Shown here: positions 53,368 to 64,000 of the stretch, piece after piece | How the letters are laid out: each line of letters begins with the position of its first letter | How positions within the stretch are numbered: position 1 is the first letter of the stretch | DNA from: Leptotrichia sp. oral taxon 212 | GTDB lineage: Bacteria; Fusobacteriota; Fusobacteriia; Fusobacteriales; Leptotrichiaceae | DNA: 64,000 nt | Assembly (NCBI RefSeq): GCF_001274535.1 | Contig: NZ_CP012410.1 | Span: forward strand, 2,329,126-2,393,125 | Direction: 5' to 3' | Notes under the pieces: generated by a model | What the model saw: only the letters and a program-made list of their open reading frames with translations | The model's database searches: none | What the model was told of the DNA's origin: nothing | Translations under genes and position numbers: made by a program

Positions 53368-55077
53368 TTACGGTGTTCCTATTACAATTTCAGGAACTAC
53401 GTATGCTTTTTTATTATTTTCATTTACAAATTGAATTTTTGATATTTCTTTATCCGGATTATCATTTTTAAACCCAATATAACTTCTTTCCTTATCATTA
53501 AGCTGCAATAATTCAAATACTTTATTTCCTTGTATATCATATCCTATAAGTTTTACTCTATCAAAATTATAATTCCTTACTCTCTTTGTATATAGATATT
53601 CTAATTTAAGCGGTTTTGGCAGTACCATTTCCGTTATTTCTTCTTTTGAATTTAAATAATCTAAATAGTATTTTTCACCTAAAAAATACGTGTATTCTAT
53701 TTTTCCTGTTTCTTTTCCAATATAATAGCCTTTTTGGTTTTCCATTATAAAAAATGGATAAATTGGAAGAGTCCAGCTTTTGGCTTTATAAAATTTTGAA
53801 TATTTTTTCCAATCCGAATGAACTTCATCATATCTAAAAACATTATTATTTATTAATGGAGAATACCTTAATATGATAAATATTATTAAAATATTATATA
53901 AAATTTTTATATTATTTTTTCTTTCTCCCATATTTCTTTTTACAATAAAAGGAATTAACACCAGTATAAGAAGCATTGGTATCCTTGTTAATAATGCATG
54001 TCTGGTATTTATTGCTCCAAATGCCGTTGACCACAAATTTGAACCACTCCATACCTTAGATATTACATTCAAATATGAATTAATAAAAATCAGGGACAAC
54101 AGACTCAACAGTATAATACTTTCTCTATTCTTATTCTTAATACTGATATATACTAAAACTCCTGCTATTATTATAAAAATTATTAAATATACCATATTTA
54201 AATTAAGAATATTTTGATTTTGGTCTGTCCCAAAGTTAAATATATTTATAAATTGTTGTACAATTTGATGTGTTCCTATATTTATTATTTCCAGAATCTT
54301 TATTTTCCCTATTGGTCTAAACCAAACTGTAGTATGCCTTCCAACTATTCTATATGCCGGTTCATTATCAAATCTTATCCAATTTTTTGTATGTCTATAT
54401 GTATAAACTAACTGAATCATCGTTGATAATGCTATAGAAGCAAGAAAAATTTTATCTCTTACTTTCAATTTTTTCCATAACAATATCAAAATTCCCGTTG
54501 CTACAGGTAACAATGTAATGTAATGTAATTTTGAAATACATAATAATACTGTTAATATCATTAATAATATATAATTTTTTTTCTTTAATTTATTAAAATC
54601 TATCAAACTTATATAAAAAATCATTATTATATTCATATATGCAAATGCTATAAATGTATGAGTTTCTGCATATGGAAATATATTAAAAACCGCAAACAGT
54701 ATACTTACTGTAAATCTAAAAAATATATTCCCATATTTTCTAAATCTATGTAATACAAAAATGGAAGAGCCAAAACTTATAATTAAAATAGCTACATTTG
54801 ACATTAAAAAAATTGTCCATCTGGCATTAAATCCTAATTTTGCTATTAAAATTGCTATTAACCTATGAAATAGAGGAAAATAGCCACCTTCCATTCTAAA
54901 AATATTTCCTGTAATTCCTTTACGGGCATAATAAAAAAAATCATAAAATTCTTCTGCATAAGGTTCTGCTTTAAATGATAGTACCGGAGCTTTTATATTT
55001 ATTAAAAAAAACGCTATTAATCCTGTTACTATGTATATTTTAATATTATTTTTCTTCTGTTTTCTAATCAATTTCAA
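53368..55077 (-). CDS. Polytopic membrane protein, possible GT-C glycosyltransferase
   Basis: This 569-residue protein has about twelve membrane segments over residues 10-420 and a C-terminal soluble domain of about 130 residues. An early extracytoplasmic loop (residues 30-75) contains AEPYAEEFYDF, with acidic residues as in GT-C enzymes. I do not recognise a specific family. It overlaps the following 201-residue membrane protein gene by four bases, so the two are coupled. A role in sugar transfer or polymer modification outside the membrane is inferred from the locus. Confidence 0.5.
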   Translation of the reverse strand: MKLIRKQKKNNIKIYIVTGLIAFFLINIKAPVLSFKAEPYAEEFYDFFYYARKGITGNIFRMEGGYFPLFHRLIAILIAKLGFNARWTIFLMSNVAILIISFGSSIFVLHRFRKYGNIFFRFTVSILFAVFNIFPYAETHTFIAFAYMNIIMIFYISLIDFNKLKKKNYILLMILTVLLCISKLHYITLLPVATGILILLWKKLKVRDKIFLASIALSTMIQLVYTYRHTKNWIRFDNEPAYRIVGRHTTVWFRPIGKIKILEIINIGTHQIVQQFINIFNFGTDQNQNILNLNMVYLIIFIIIAGVLVYISIKNKNRESIILLSLLSLIFINSYLNVISKVWSGSNLWSTAFGAINTRHALLTRIPMLLILVLIPFIVKRNMGERKNNIKILYNILIIFIILRYSPLINNNVFRYDEVHSDWKKYSKFYKAKSWTLPIYPFFIMENQKGYYIGKETGKIEYTYFLGEKYYLDYLNSKEEITEMVLPKPLKLEYLYTKRVRNYNFDRVKLIGYDIQGNKVFELLQLNDKERSYIGFKNDNPDKEISKIQFVNENNKKAYVVPEIVIGTP

Positions 55078-55679
55078 AAATAAAAATAACTTAATATTGC
55101 TAAAAATAAAAATATAATTTGTCCTGTTACTATAGTATTTATCTCATAAAACTCTATTCTCTGAACTAATGATTTTTCTATATTTTCTCCATTTTGAAGT
55201 AATTCTCCATACATAATATCTTCTGTTTTATGCATAGATACTGAATTTCCTGTTTCTCCATCAATTCCTTCTATTTTTAATATAGCCTCTCCCTTTTTAA
55301 ATTGAAAAAACTTAAGATTGAAAAAATGAAAATCATTATCTTTTATTTTAGACATATCTATTATTTCTACTTTTTTCTTACTTCCTTGTGATAATTCAAT
55401 TTTTATTTTTCCTTTATTCGTTCTTCCGTATGTTGTAAATAAGACCCCATATCTTGTTATATACCCTGGAATATAAACTTTTTGTTCAAAAACTGTTCCT
55501 TTTGATAATTCCTTAGACAATTCCCAGTTGTATAATTTAGAAGCTTCTTCTTTTTGTGATTCATTTTTTATTGCCACTATTGATGGAATAACTATCCCAA
55601 CAAGTAAAAAAAACATCCAAATAATTAGAGATTTTGAAAATTTTATTTTTTGTTTTTTTATATTATAAAAATTCTTCAC
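55074..55679 (-). CDS. Bitopic membrane protein of unknown function
   Basis: The 201-residue protein has a membrane helix at about residues 16-37, a predicted periplasmic beta-rich domain of about 140 residues, and a second helix at the C terminus. No known motif is seen. It is coupled by overlap to the polytopic protein gene downstream and lies after the Wzt gene. It may be an assembly partner of the polytopic protein. Confidence 0.5.
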   Translation of the reverse strand: MKNFYNIKKQKIKFSKSLIIWMFFLLVGIVIPSIVAIKNESQKEEASKLYNWELSKELSKGTVFEQKVYIPGYITRYGVLFTTYGRTNKGKIKIELSQGSKKKVEIIDMSKIKDNDFHFFNLKFFQFKKGEAILKIEGIDGETGNSVSMHKTEDIMYGELLQNGENIEKSLVQRIEFYEINTIVTGQIIFLFLAILSYFYF

Positions 55680-55712
55680 TTACTATTCACCCTTCAAATT
55701 AAAATAATTTAT

Positions 55713-56453
55713 TTAGCTTTCTGTAGTATATTCTATATATTCTTTCAATACTTCATTGGGAATTCCGCTTCTTTTTATTTTACCTGATTCTATCCAGATT
55801 ACTTTATTACATAACTTTTCCATTGTATGTAAATCATGGGATACTATAACTATAGTAATTCCGCTGTCCTTTAATTCCTGCATTTTCCTAAAACATTTTG
55901 CCTGAAAATTGGCATCTCCTACTGATAATATCTCATCTATTAAAAGTATCTCCGCTTCTACATTAATTGCAACTGAAAAAGCTAGCCTCATATACATTCC
56001 AGAAGAATATGTCCTAATTGGGCTATCTATAAATTCTTCTAATTCTGAAAATTTAATGATTGTATCCAGCTTAGAATCAATCTCCTTTTTGGTTAATCCA
56101 TATATAGAAGCATTTATATAAATATTTTCTCTACCAGTCATATCTGGATGAAATCCTGCTCCAAGTTCTATTAAACTGGATACTTTTCCATTTATTTTTA
56201 TACTTCCTGAATCTGGATATATAATTTTTGTAATTAATTTTAATAATGTACTTTTTCCAGAACCATTTTTTCCAACTATACCTAAAATATCTCCTTTTTC
56301 TATATCAAAAGATATTCCTCTAAGAATATTATTTTTAACATATGCATTTCTACTCTTAAAAAATAATATTCTTTCTTTTAATGTAAATCCTTTATCCTTA
56401 TAAATCTTAAAACTCTTTTCTACATTCTCTACACTTATAGCTATTTCCTTCAT
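55713..56453 (-). CDS. wzt: Polysaccharide ABC exporter ATPase (Wzt/TagH-like)
   Basis: The 246-residue ATPase shows Walker A GKNGSGKST near residue 57, the subfamily-specific IELGAGFHPDMTGRENI, signature YSSGMYMRLAF near 147 and Walker B ILLIDEILSVGD near 167. Together with the overlapping Wzm gene it exports finished glycan chains across the inner membrane. No C-terminal carbohydrate-binding domain is present, so export needs no terminal modification recognised by Wzt. Confidence 0.92.
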   Translation of the reverse strand: MKEIAISVENVEKSFKIYKDKGFTLKERILFFKSRNAYVKNNILRGISFDIEKGDILGIVGKNGSGKSTLLKLITKIIYPDSGSIKINGKVSSLIELGAGFHPDMTGRENIYINASIYGLTKKEIDSKLDTIIKFSELEEFIDSPIRTYSSGMYMRLAFSVAINVEAEILLIDEILSVGDANFQAKCFRKMQELKDSGITIVIVSHDLHTMEKLCNKVIWIESGKIKRSGIPNEVLKEYIEYTTES

Positions 56454-57226
56454 TATAGTTCCTCCGCAAAGCTTTTTTGCAATTTTTGAAAAACAAGATA
56501 TCCAACAAATATCATAATTATACTGTATAGTACAGCGCTTCCAAAAAATGAAAAATCTGGTAATTTTTTATAATATAATATTTCTCTATAAAATATTATA
56601 ATACTTGTCATAGGATTCATTAAAAATATTCCTTTATATTCTGCAGGAACCATATCTATTGAATAAACAATCGGTGTTGCATAAAACCAGGCCATTATAA
56701 CTATATTCAAAATATACTCCAAGTCTCTAAAGAATACATTTAATGCTGCAAATATAAATGTAATACCTAATACCATTATATACTGTAAAATCATGATAAC
56801 TGGTAACAATAAAACATACCAGCTTAATCCAACTTCACTAAAAGATACTGTTAGGATAACTACTATCATTGTATAAACCATATTCATAAATGCGGCATTT
56901 ACAGTAGCTATAGGTAATACTATTCGAGGAAAATAAATTTTCTTGACTAAATCCTTATTAGCTACTACACTGACAGATCCCGCCTGAATACATGTTGTAA
57001 AAAAAATCCATGGAACAAGTCCTACAAATAAATAAATATGGAAATTTTTTATACTGGATTTTAAAATAACAGAAAATACTATTGTATAAACTATCAATTG
57101 TAATAATGGATTTAAAAATGTCCAGAAAAAACCTAAAATAGATCCTTTATATCTTACTTTGAGCTCTTTATTAACTAAACTATAAATCATCTGCCTATAA
57201 TTGTATATTTCTTTCAATATTTTCAT
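56453..57226 (-). CDS. wzm: Polysaccharide ABC exporter permease (Wzm/TagG-like)
   Basis: This 257-residue membrane protein has six helices and the family N terminus LVNKELKVRYKGSILGFFWT. It pairs with the ATPase encoded immediately after it (one-base overlap). Its presence shows that the main glycan is made by the ABC-transporter-dependent route rather than by Wzx/Wzy. AAGGAG precedes the ATG. Confidence 0.92.
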   Translation of the reverse strand: MKILKEIYNYRQMIYSLVNKELKVRYKGSILGFFWTFLNPLLQLIVYTIVFSVILKSSIKNFHIYLFVGLVPWIFFTTCIQAGSVSVVANKDLVKKIYFPRIVLPIATVNAAFMNMVYTMIVVILTVSFSEVGLSWYVLLLPVIMILQYIMVLGITFIFAALNVFFRDLEYILNIVIMAWFYATPIVYSIDMVPAEYKGIFLMNPMTSIIIFYREILYYKKLPDFSFFGSAVLYSIIMIFVGYLVFQKLQKSFAEEL

Positions 57227-57242
57227 TTTTTCTCCTTAATCA

Positions 57243-58291
57243 TTACTTTATTCTCTTTTTTAATTTTAGAAAAATAGAATCTTTATTAATATATTTATTT
57301 AATAAATATGAAAATAGTACACTTATACACATAGCCATTAATATTATTTTTAATTCAGGGAAAGAACCTATTGAAAAATAAAATCTTTGAACTAAAAAGA
57401 CTAATACTATTTGATGAATTAAATAAAATTCCATACTAATTTTCCCTAATTTTTTAATAAAGAATTATTTAAAATTTTTGAAATAAAACCTTTATCAAAA
57501 CTAAAAACTAAAATTAAAAAGGAAATTGGAAATATATAGTATATATCCCATCTATAAATTAATGGAATTTTACTAATTCCGATATACATAAAAATAAGTA
57601 ACATTAGTATACTAATAAATTCTAAAATAGTTGCTTTTTTTCTTGTTATATATTGTTGTATTCTTAAATAAATTTCATAAAGCAATACACCACTAAAAAA
57701 ATCTATAAAACGAAAAACAGGATTTACATAATAAAACCATGTTCCTAATTCTTCTGTTATGTTAAACTTTATAATTATTGTTATTATAGCTAGCATGAAT
57801 ATTACATAACTCCATAACAATTTTCTTAGAGGAAGTTTTAGAAAATATAGAAATATAATATAGAAAAAAAATAAATTTGAAATACACCATGCCACACCAT
57901 TAAACTTAAAAGCAAAACCATCTAAAGGAACAAAACTCTGTACTAAAAATAGAAATGGAATTACTGATGATAGAACATCTTGTAATGATATTTTATAAAT
58001 AATTATTGATAATAGCATCGTAATCATATATATAGGATAAATTTTTTTTACTCTTTTTATCAAAAACTCTTCCTTTAAAACTTTATTTGTTATTATCTTA
58101 CTTTTATACCCATATGAACAAACAAAGCCAGATAAAATAAAGAAAAATTGAACACCTATAAAAGCTTCAAAAATCCAATTTTCTAAAAAAAGCTTATTAT
58201 TATATAGTTTGAATACATCAAAATGATGAATAAATATCAAAAATATAAATATAAATCTTAAAGAATTTATTGCGTTCAATTCTTTTTTCAA
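57243..58291 (-). pseudogene. Acyltransferase-3 (OafA/YrhL-like), frameshifted
   Basis: The joined reading of about 349 residues is a ten-helix membrane O-acyltransferase. N-terminal INSLRFIFIFLIFIHHF holds the family's R..H motif, FILSGFVCSYGY follows near 52, and the C terminus resumes with EFYLIHQIVL. The frame is lost at the T6 run 57450-57455, one base short, just before the last two helices. If intact it would acetylate the glycan. Confidence 0.8.
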
Positions 58292-58326
58292 AAATTACAC
58301 CTTCCTTCTAAATAATTATTTTTTAA

Positions 58327-61085
58327 TTAATAGAAATTTTTCAATTCCTTTGCTACATTTTTAGCACATTCTTCCCATGTAATGGACTTCCAATTTTCTT
58401 CTATATTTCTATTTTTTTCTTCTAATTTATCTAAATTTCTATAATAATATAATATTTTCTCTGCCCATTCTTTTGCATTATAAGGGTTTGCATAATCAAT
58501 AAAATCTCCACCTATCTCTTTAAGAGGTGCAACATCTGAAGCAATACAAAACTTCCCATAATTTAAACTTTCTGGCAAAGTCAGACTCCATCCTTCATAT
58601 AAACTAGCTAACACTGTAAATAAACTATTTTTATATAAGATTTCTAATTCTGTATCATCTGGAGTTATTATAATTATTTTATTTTTTATTCTTTCGTCTC
58701 TTTCTAATCTCTCTAGCAGTTCTTCAGTTTTCCATCCAGGATATCCGCAGAAAATCATTTGAGGTAAGTCTTCAGCCATTTTCATTAATTCCAGATATGC
58801 CTGGTATAATATATCATGATTTTTTCTAGCTTCTATAGACCCAACTGCCATAATGTAAGATTTATCAATATTATACTTTTCAAATACTTTTTCTCTTAAT
58901 TTTTTATCATCTAAATTCAATTTTACTGTAACATCACTTCCAAATTTTACCGGTATCCCTTCTCTTTCTGGAAGACTGTTGTCCTTAGCATATTTTAATC
59001 CATCTAACATAGCTGTTTTTCCACCATAAAATACTGCATTACTAAGTTTGTAAGTTCTATCTAAAAATACTTTGTAAAATATCTTAGTTTCTTCCTTATG
59101 TGTTTGCGGAACAATAGTTGGAGTAAAATCATAAATCAATTGGAAAAATTTAAATTGATTTTTCTTTTTAGATTCTTCTATTACATCATAAATATGTTCA
59201 TTATATCCTACTCCTACTGAAAAAAATATGTCATTTTTCTTAAATGGAAGTAAATAGTTTGTTTTTTTTATTATTTGTATTCCTTTTTTTCTTTTATTTT
59301 ATCTATATGCTTTACCATCATTTTTTGAATTTTTGAAGGAAATAGACTAACCATCAGCCATATTGCTTCTCCGAATTTTTCGTTTCGTGATAACATTTTT
59401 TTCTTTTCATAAATTGCTGACGATTTTTGAGTTGTTAACCATTTAATTTGATGACTCAACTCCTTAAAACCTTCTTCTATAGATTTACTCGAAAATAATT
59501 GATTTATTGAGTATTTATCTAAAATTATGTACTTATCATCCAATAGTACAATGTACTCTATATTATTTATTTCACTGATTAAATTTTTAGCTAATTGTAA
59601 CTGCGTTCTTAATATCCCGCTTACATTAGATTTTGAAAAAATTGAATGCCATATTAAAGTCAAGTCATAATAAATTTTTCCATTATATTTTAAATTTTCA
59701 TCAGCTATTTGCAATAAATATTCATTTACTTTTTGACCGCAATCTTTCCAAGTTATTGATTTCCAATTTTTTTCTATTTTTTCAGAATAGGATTTTAATA
59801 TCTCATTATTCTCATTATAATACAATATTTTATTCATCCACTCTACTGAATCCATTGTTTCAACATAATCTGACAATTCACCTGCTATTTCTCTTAGAGG
59901 TGCAACATCTGAACATAAACAAAATTTACCATAACTTAAAGACTCAGGTAATGTCAGGCTCCATCCTTCATAAACAGTTGGTAATATAGTAAATTTACAA
60001 TTTCTATAGATAACATCTAATTCTTCATCTGAAGGTGTTATTAATGTTATTTTTTTAGATAGCTCTGTATCATTTTCTATAAACTCTCCTGTCAGTCCAG
60101 TTGGATGACCTCCAACAATTACCAGTTGCGGTATTTTTTCTTCAGGCAATGATTGTAACATTAGTTTGTACGCCCTATATATTGTCATATAATTTTTTTT
60201 CGGATCTATTGAACCTACTGCTAAAATATAATCATTCGATATACTATATTTCTTTAAAACATCTTCTTTTGAACAACTACCAGTACTTCTTATTATGTTA
60301 GAACCAAATTTTACAGGAAAACCTTTTTTTATTGGTAATTTATTTTCCTTAAAAAACTCTTCCGCATCTTTTTTAGCAGTTTCTCCACCATAAAAAATAT
60401 AATCACAGTTTGTGGAAATCCATGTCAGATATTTTGAAAAGATTTTTTGACCATCATAAAGATGTTTTAAGCCTTTTTTTACTAATACTAAATCATAAAC
60501 TAAATAAATTAATTTTATATTCTGCAATGATGATTTTAATCTTGAATATTGATATTCTTTATTACTTGTATACCAGCCACAAGAAAAAATTATATCATTT
60601 TCTTTAAAAGGATGGATAAATTCACAACTTTCTTTTTTATTAGATAAACTATTACGAAATTCATTATTAAATTTTGAAATTATTTTTAATGGTATATAAA
60701 TCGAATTCGTAATAACCATTGCTATCAGTTTTTTTATTCCATGCAACTTAGAATTCACCAGCTTTTTTAAAATTTTTACTCGTTCTATTCTAGCTGGTGA
60801 AGTATTTATTGCTTTTTTTAATCCTTCCGGTATTTTAAATTCATCATTTTTATTATTTCTATTAAAATGCTTAATATATGCATCTGATACACTGTCAGAA
60901 TTCCATAACCATTCTAATTCTTCTGATTTTATTTCAGAAAATCCTATCTCTTCACTTACACAAAAACGAATTTCAGGATTTTTCTTTTTTAAGTTTTTAG
61001 CTATTTCTAATTCAGCTCTTACAATTCCAACGCATCCTCCTTTCCAGGTACGCATTGTATTTGTCAAATCCATCCAAACTGACAC
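58327..61085 (-). pseudogene. Double-domain glycosyltransferase, frameshifted
   Basis: The restored frame gives one protein of about 919 residues with two GT-B glycosyltransferase modules. Each carries a VGSI(D/E)..KN nucleotide-site segment and the donor motif LYEGWSLTLPESL / VYEGWSLTLPESL, at about residues 370 and 820. An N-terminal MSVWMDLTNTMRTWKGGCVG and a middle IYYDLTLIWHSIF segment open the two halves. Frame is lost at the T7 run 59284-59290, one base short; the gap 59140-59270 codes in the restored frame. Tandem GT proteins of this kind polymerise rhamnan or mannan chains, which fits the adjacent GDP-rhamnose genes. Confidence 0.8.
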
Positions 61086-61130
61086 TTTATATACTCCTCC
61101 ATTCCACCTTGATTAATTACCATGAAAAAA

Positions 61131-62168
<1,038 letters not shown>

Positions 62169-62182
62169 TTATCCTCCTAAAT

Positions 62183-63097
62183 TTATTTATTTTTATAATA
62201 ATCTAACATTTTTAATAATATATCTTTTACACTTTGAGATTTTTTACCATTCATGAATTCTGATAATCTCGTTGTATCCCCTATCATTCTCCAAACTTCA
62301 TTTTTTCTAACAAAATTTTTTGATATTTCAATTTCAGGTTTAAATGATGTCATTTCTTGGAGTAATTGCAATATCATTTCACCACTTGTTGGAATCCCTG
62401 AGCAGATATTAAGAATATCAAAATCTATTTTTTCTCTCAATACTAGTTCCATTATAACTTCTGCACAATATTCAACATCTACATAATCTCTAAAAGATGA
62501 TATGTTTCCAACAGAAAGTTTTTCTTTCCTGTTAGCAAAATGTTCTACTAATTTAGGAATTAAAAAATTTTCACTTTGACCAACTCCTATTATATTAAAT
62601 GGTCTTATTGTCACAATTTCTAAGTCATCTTTGTATCTTTTTCCTAGATATTCTGTAATCATTTTACTGTATGAATAATTATTAGCAGGATTATAAGGAA
62701 GATCTTCTTTGTATTTTTCTACTTTTTGATTTCCATAAACCCCTGCTGTACTTGCTAAAATTACTCTAGTTCCCTTGTCACAGTATTCTTGAGTTACTTC
62801 TAATAAATTCTCAGTTCCTTGTACGTTTACATTATAAATTTCCCCTACATTATCGTGAGTAACTAGTGCAATTGCTGCTAAATGTATGATGACATTTGGT
62901 TTATATCTTTTTATAATTTCCATTAATTTCTCTTTATCTAAAAGTGAAATTAATTCCTGTTTTTCTATACTGATATTAGGAATTTTTCTAGTATCAATAG
63001 CAAAAAAATCTATATCTTCATTTTTTAACATTTCTTTCAATACAAACTGTCCTATAAATCCTGATGCACCTGTTATTAAAACTCTTTTTTTTCTCAT
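62183..63097 (-). CDS. rmd: NAD-dependent reductase, probably GDP-4-keto-6-deoxymannose reductase
   Basis: This 304-residue extended SDR has ITGASGFIGQFVLKEM at residues 8-23, a HLAAIALV segment, the STAGVYG serine region near 116, and catalytic YSYSK near 141. Located between gmd and manC, it most likely reduces the Gmd product to GDP-D-rhamnose. The alternative is a fucose-type epimerase-reductase (Fcl), but the sequence lacks the length and pattern I would expect of Fcl. Specificity is inferred from context. Confidence 0.75.
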   Translation of the reverse strand: MRKKRVLITGASGFIGQFVLKEMLKNEDIDFFAIDTRKIPNISIEKQELISLLDKEKLMEIIKRYKPNVIIHLAAIALVTHDNVGEIYNVNVQGTENLLEVTQEYCDKGTRVILASTAGVYGNQKVEKYKEDLPYNPANNYSYSKMITEYLGKRYKDDLEIVTIRPFNIIGVGQSENFLIPKLVEHFANRKEKLSVGNISSFRDYVDVEYCAEVIMELVLREKIDFDILNICSGIPTSGEMILQLLQEMTSFKPEIEISKNFVRKNEVWRMIGDTTRLSEFMNGKKSQSVKDILLKMLDYYKNK

Positions 63098-63128
63098 TTT
63101 CCACCTCTTTTTATCAGAAATTTAAAAT

Positions 63129-64000
63129 CTACAGATACTCTGTTCTATTACATATTTTCAAATTATTAATTACTTCCTTCACTTCCTGCGTATTATCCTT
63201 ATTACAAATTAAAATTGCATCTTCAGTGTCCACTATTATCATATCTTCTAATCCTATTGTAGCTATTAATTTATCTGATCCTTGAACTACAGTATTTTTT
63301 GTTTTTATACTTATAACATTTCCACTTATGACATTTCCATCCTGATTACTTTTCTTAATTCTTTCTAATGACAACCAGCTTCCAACATCATCCCATCCAA
63401 AGTTTCCTGGAACAACATATATATTCTTTGCTTTTTCCATTATTCCGTAATCTATAGATTCTGAAGGTAATTTCACAAACTCTTCCTTCAGTACTTCTTC
63501 ATATTCATCAGTTCCTATTGATTTTTCAATTACTTTTAATCCCTTATAAATCTTGGGTAAATGCTCCTTGAAATTATTTAAAATTGTCGATGTTTTCCAT
63601 ACAAACATTCCACTATTCCATAAATATTGTCCTGAAGCTAAATATTCCTTTGCTTTTTCAATATTTGGCTTCTCTTCAAATTTCAGCACTTCATAGACAT
63701 TTTTTATAGACGGTAGGGAATCTCCCCTTTTAAAATTAATATACCCATATCCTGTTTCAGGATAATTAGGTGTAATTCCTATTGTTGCCAGATTATCTCC
63801 ATTTTCCACTACATCTAAAGCTGTCTTTAAAGTATCTGTAAATATCTCATTAAATTTTATCAAGTGATCCGCTGGTAAAACTATCATCTTTGAATCAGGA
63901 TTTTTTTTAGCAATATGAATTGCTGCCAATCCAATACAAGGAGCTGTGTTTTTAGCTACAGGTTCTACAATTATATTTTCTTTAGGGATACTTGGTATAT
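63129..64000 (-). CDS. manC: Mannose-1-phosphate guanylyltransferase (5' part outside window)
   Basis: This enzyme makes GDP-mannose from mannose-1-phosphate and GTP. Only the C-terminal 290 or so residues are present, because the frame runs off the window end without a start. Visible are EPVAKNTAPCIGLAA, LPADHLIKF with its metal aspartate, KFEEKPNIEKAK, YLWNSGMFVWK, and NFGWDDVGSWLSL. No phosphomannose-isomerase domain follows, so it is the single-function form. It is the promoter-proximal gene visible for the GDP-rhamnose branch. Confidence 0.92.
   Translation of the reverse strand, partial: IPSIPKENIIVEPVAKNTAPCIGLAAIHIAKKNPDSKMIVLPADHLIKFNEIFTDTLKTALDVVENGDNLATIGITPNYPETGYGYINFKRGDSLPSIKNVYEVLKFEEKPNIEKAKEYLASGQYLWNSGMFVWKTSTILNNFKEHLPKIYKGLKVIEKSIGTDEYEEVLKEEFVKLPSESIDYGIMEKAKNIYVVPGNFGWDDVGSWLSLERIKKSNQDGNVISGNVISIKTKNTVVQGSDKLIATIGLEDMIIVDTEDAILICNKDNTQEVKEVINNLKICNRTEYL

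Overview
The window looks like chromosome from an anaerobic, AT-rich, outer-membrane-bearing bacterium, most likely of the Fusobacteriota (Leptotrichia or a close relative). The reasons are an oxygen-sensitive class III ribonucleotide reductase, a fumarate-type (class 1A) dihydroorotate dehydrogenase, a polysaccharide locus exported by a Wzm/Wzt ABC transporter, and strongly AT-biased spacers. The species is inferred from gene content; no rRNA or tRNA gene was seen.

Layout. 1-9730: housekeeping. nrdDG on the minus strand has a readable promoter and two NrdR boxes. Next come a small operon for an M20 peptidase, a DUF3100 membrane protein and a small membrane partner, and then a complete ferric-iron-type ABC importer. 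9731-9905: a 175-bp fold-back element. 9972-11516: guaA.

11502-38295: accessory DNA at the 3' end of guaA. Three copies of the guaA end core (coding I-E-W-E-stop in the first two) sit at 11502, 31842 and 38281 and divide it into two tandem islands. Island A (about 20.3 kb) holds a zinc-ribbon P-loop ATPase, a repressor and excisionase-like control region, a tyrosine integrase, primase, VapE-like helicase, MobC and relaxase. It also carries an intact TetR-ABC-ABC-ECF transport operon, a sigma-like gene, and a large helicase-nuclease with an XRE partner. Its integrase and relaxase carry internal stop codons, so the mobility functions look dead while the cargo is whole. Island B (about 6.4 kb) has no integrase or relaxase. 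It carries a two-domain adenine methyltransferase, an AlwI-like restriction enzyme and an SMC/RecF-like ATPase with a HEPN-like motif. Each island has its own pair of roughly 21-bp direct repeats just inside its ends. Island B is therefore best read as a cis-mobilisable defence island.

38874-41209: pyrD, a sirtuin and a low-molecular-weight tyrosine phosphatase, ending at a bidirectional terminator. 41334-64000 (minus strand): a long cell-surface polysaccharide locus. It encodes sugar-phosphate mutase, acetyltransferase, RfbD, several glycosyltransferases, a flippase-like/kinase fusion with a nucleotidyltransferase and HAD protein, GtrA, membrane proteins, Wzt/Wzm and an acyltransferase. At the far end are manC-gmd-rmd for GDP-D-rhamnose. 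Polymer made from GDP-rhamnose and dTDP-rhamnose precursors would leave through Wzm/Wzt.

A caution for the whole window: eight genes are split by nine frameshifts, and every one fits loss of a single base, eight of them in A/T runs of six to nine and one beside a G4 run. This may be homopolymer under-calling, slipped-strand variation or real decay. I list those genes as interrupted but give the joined reading.
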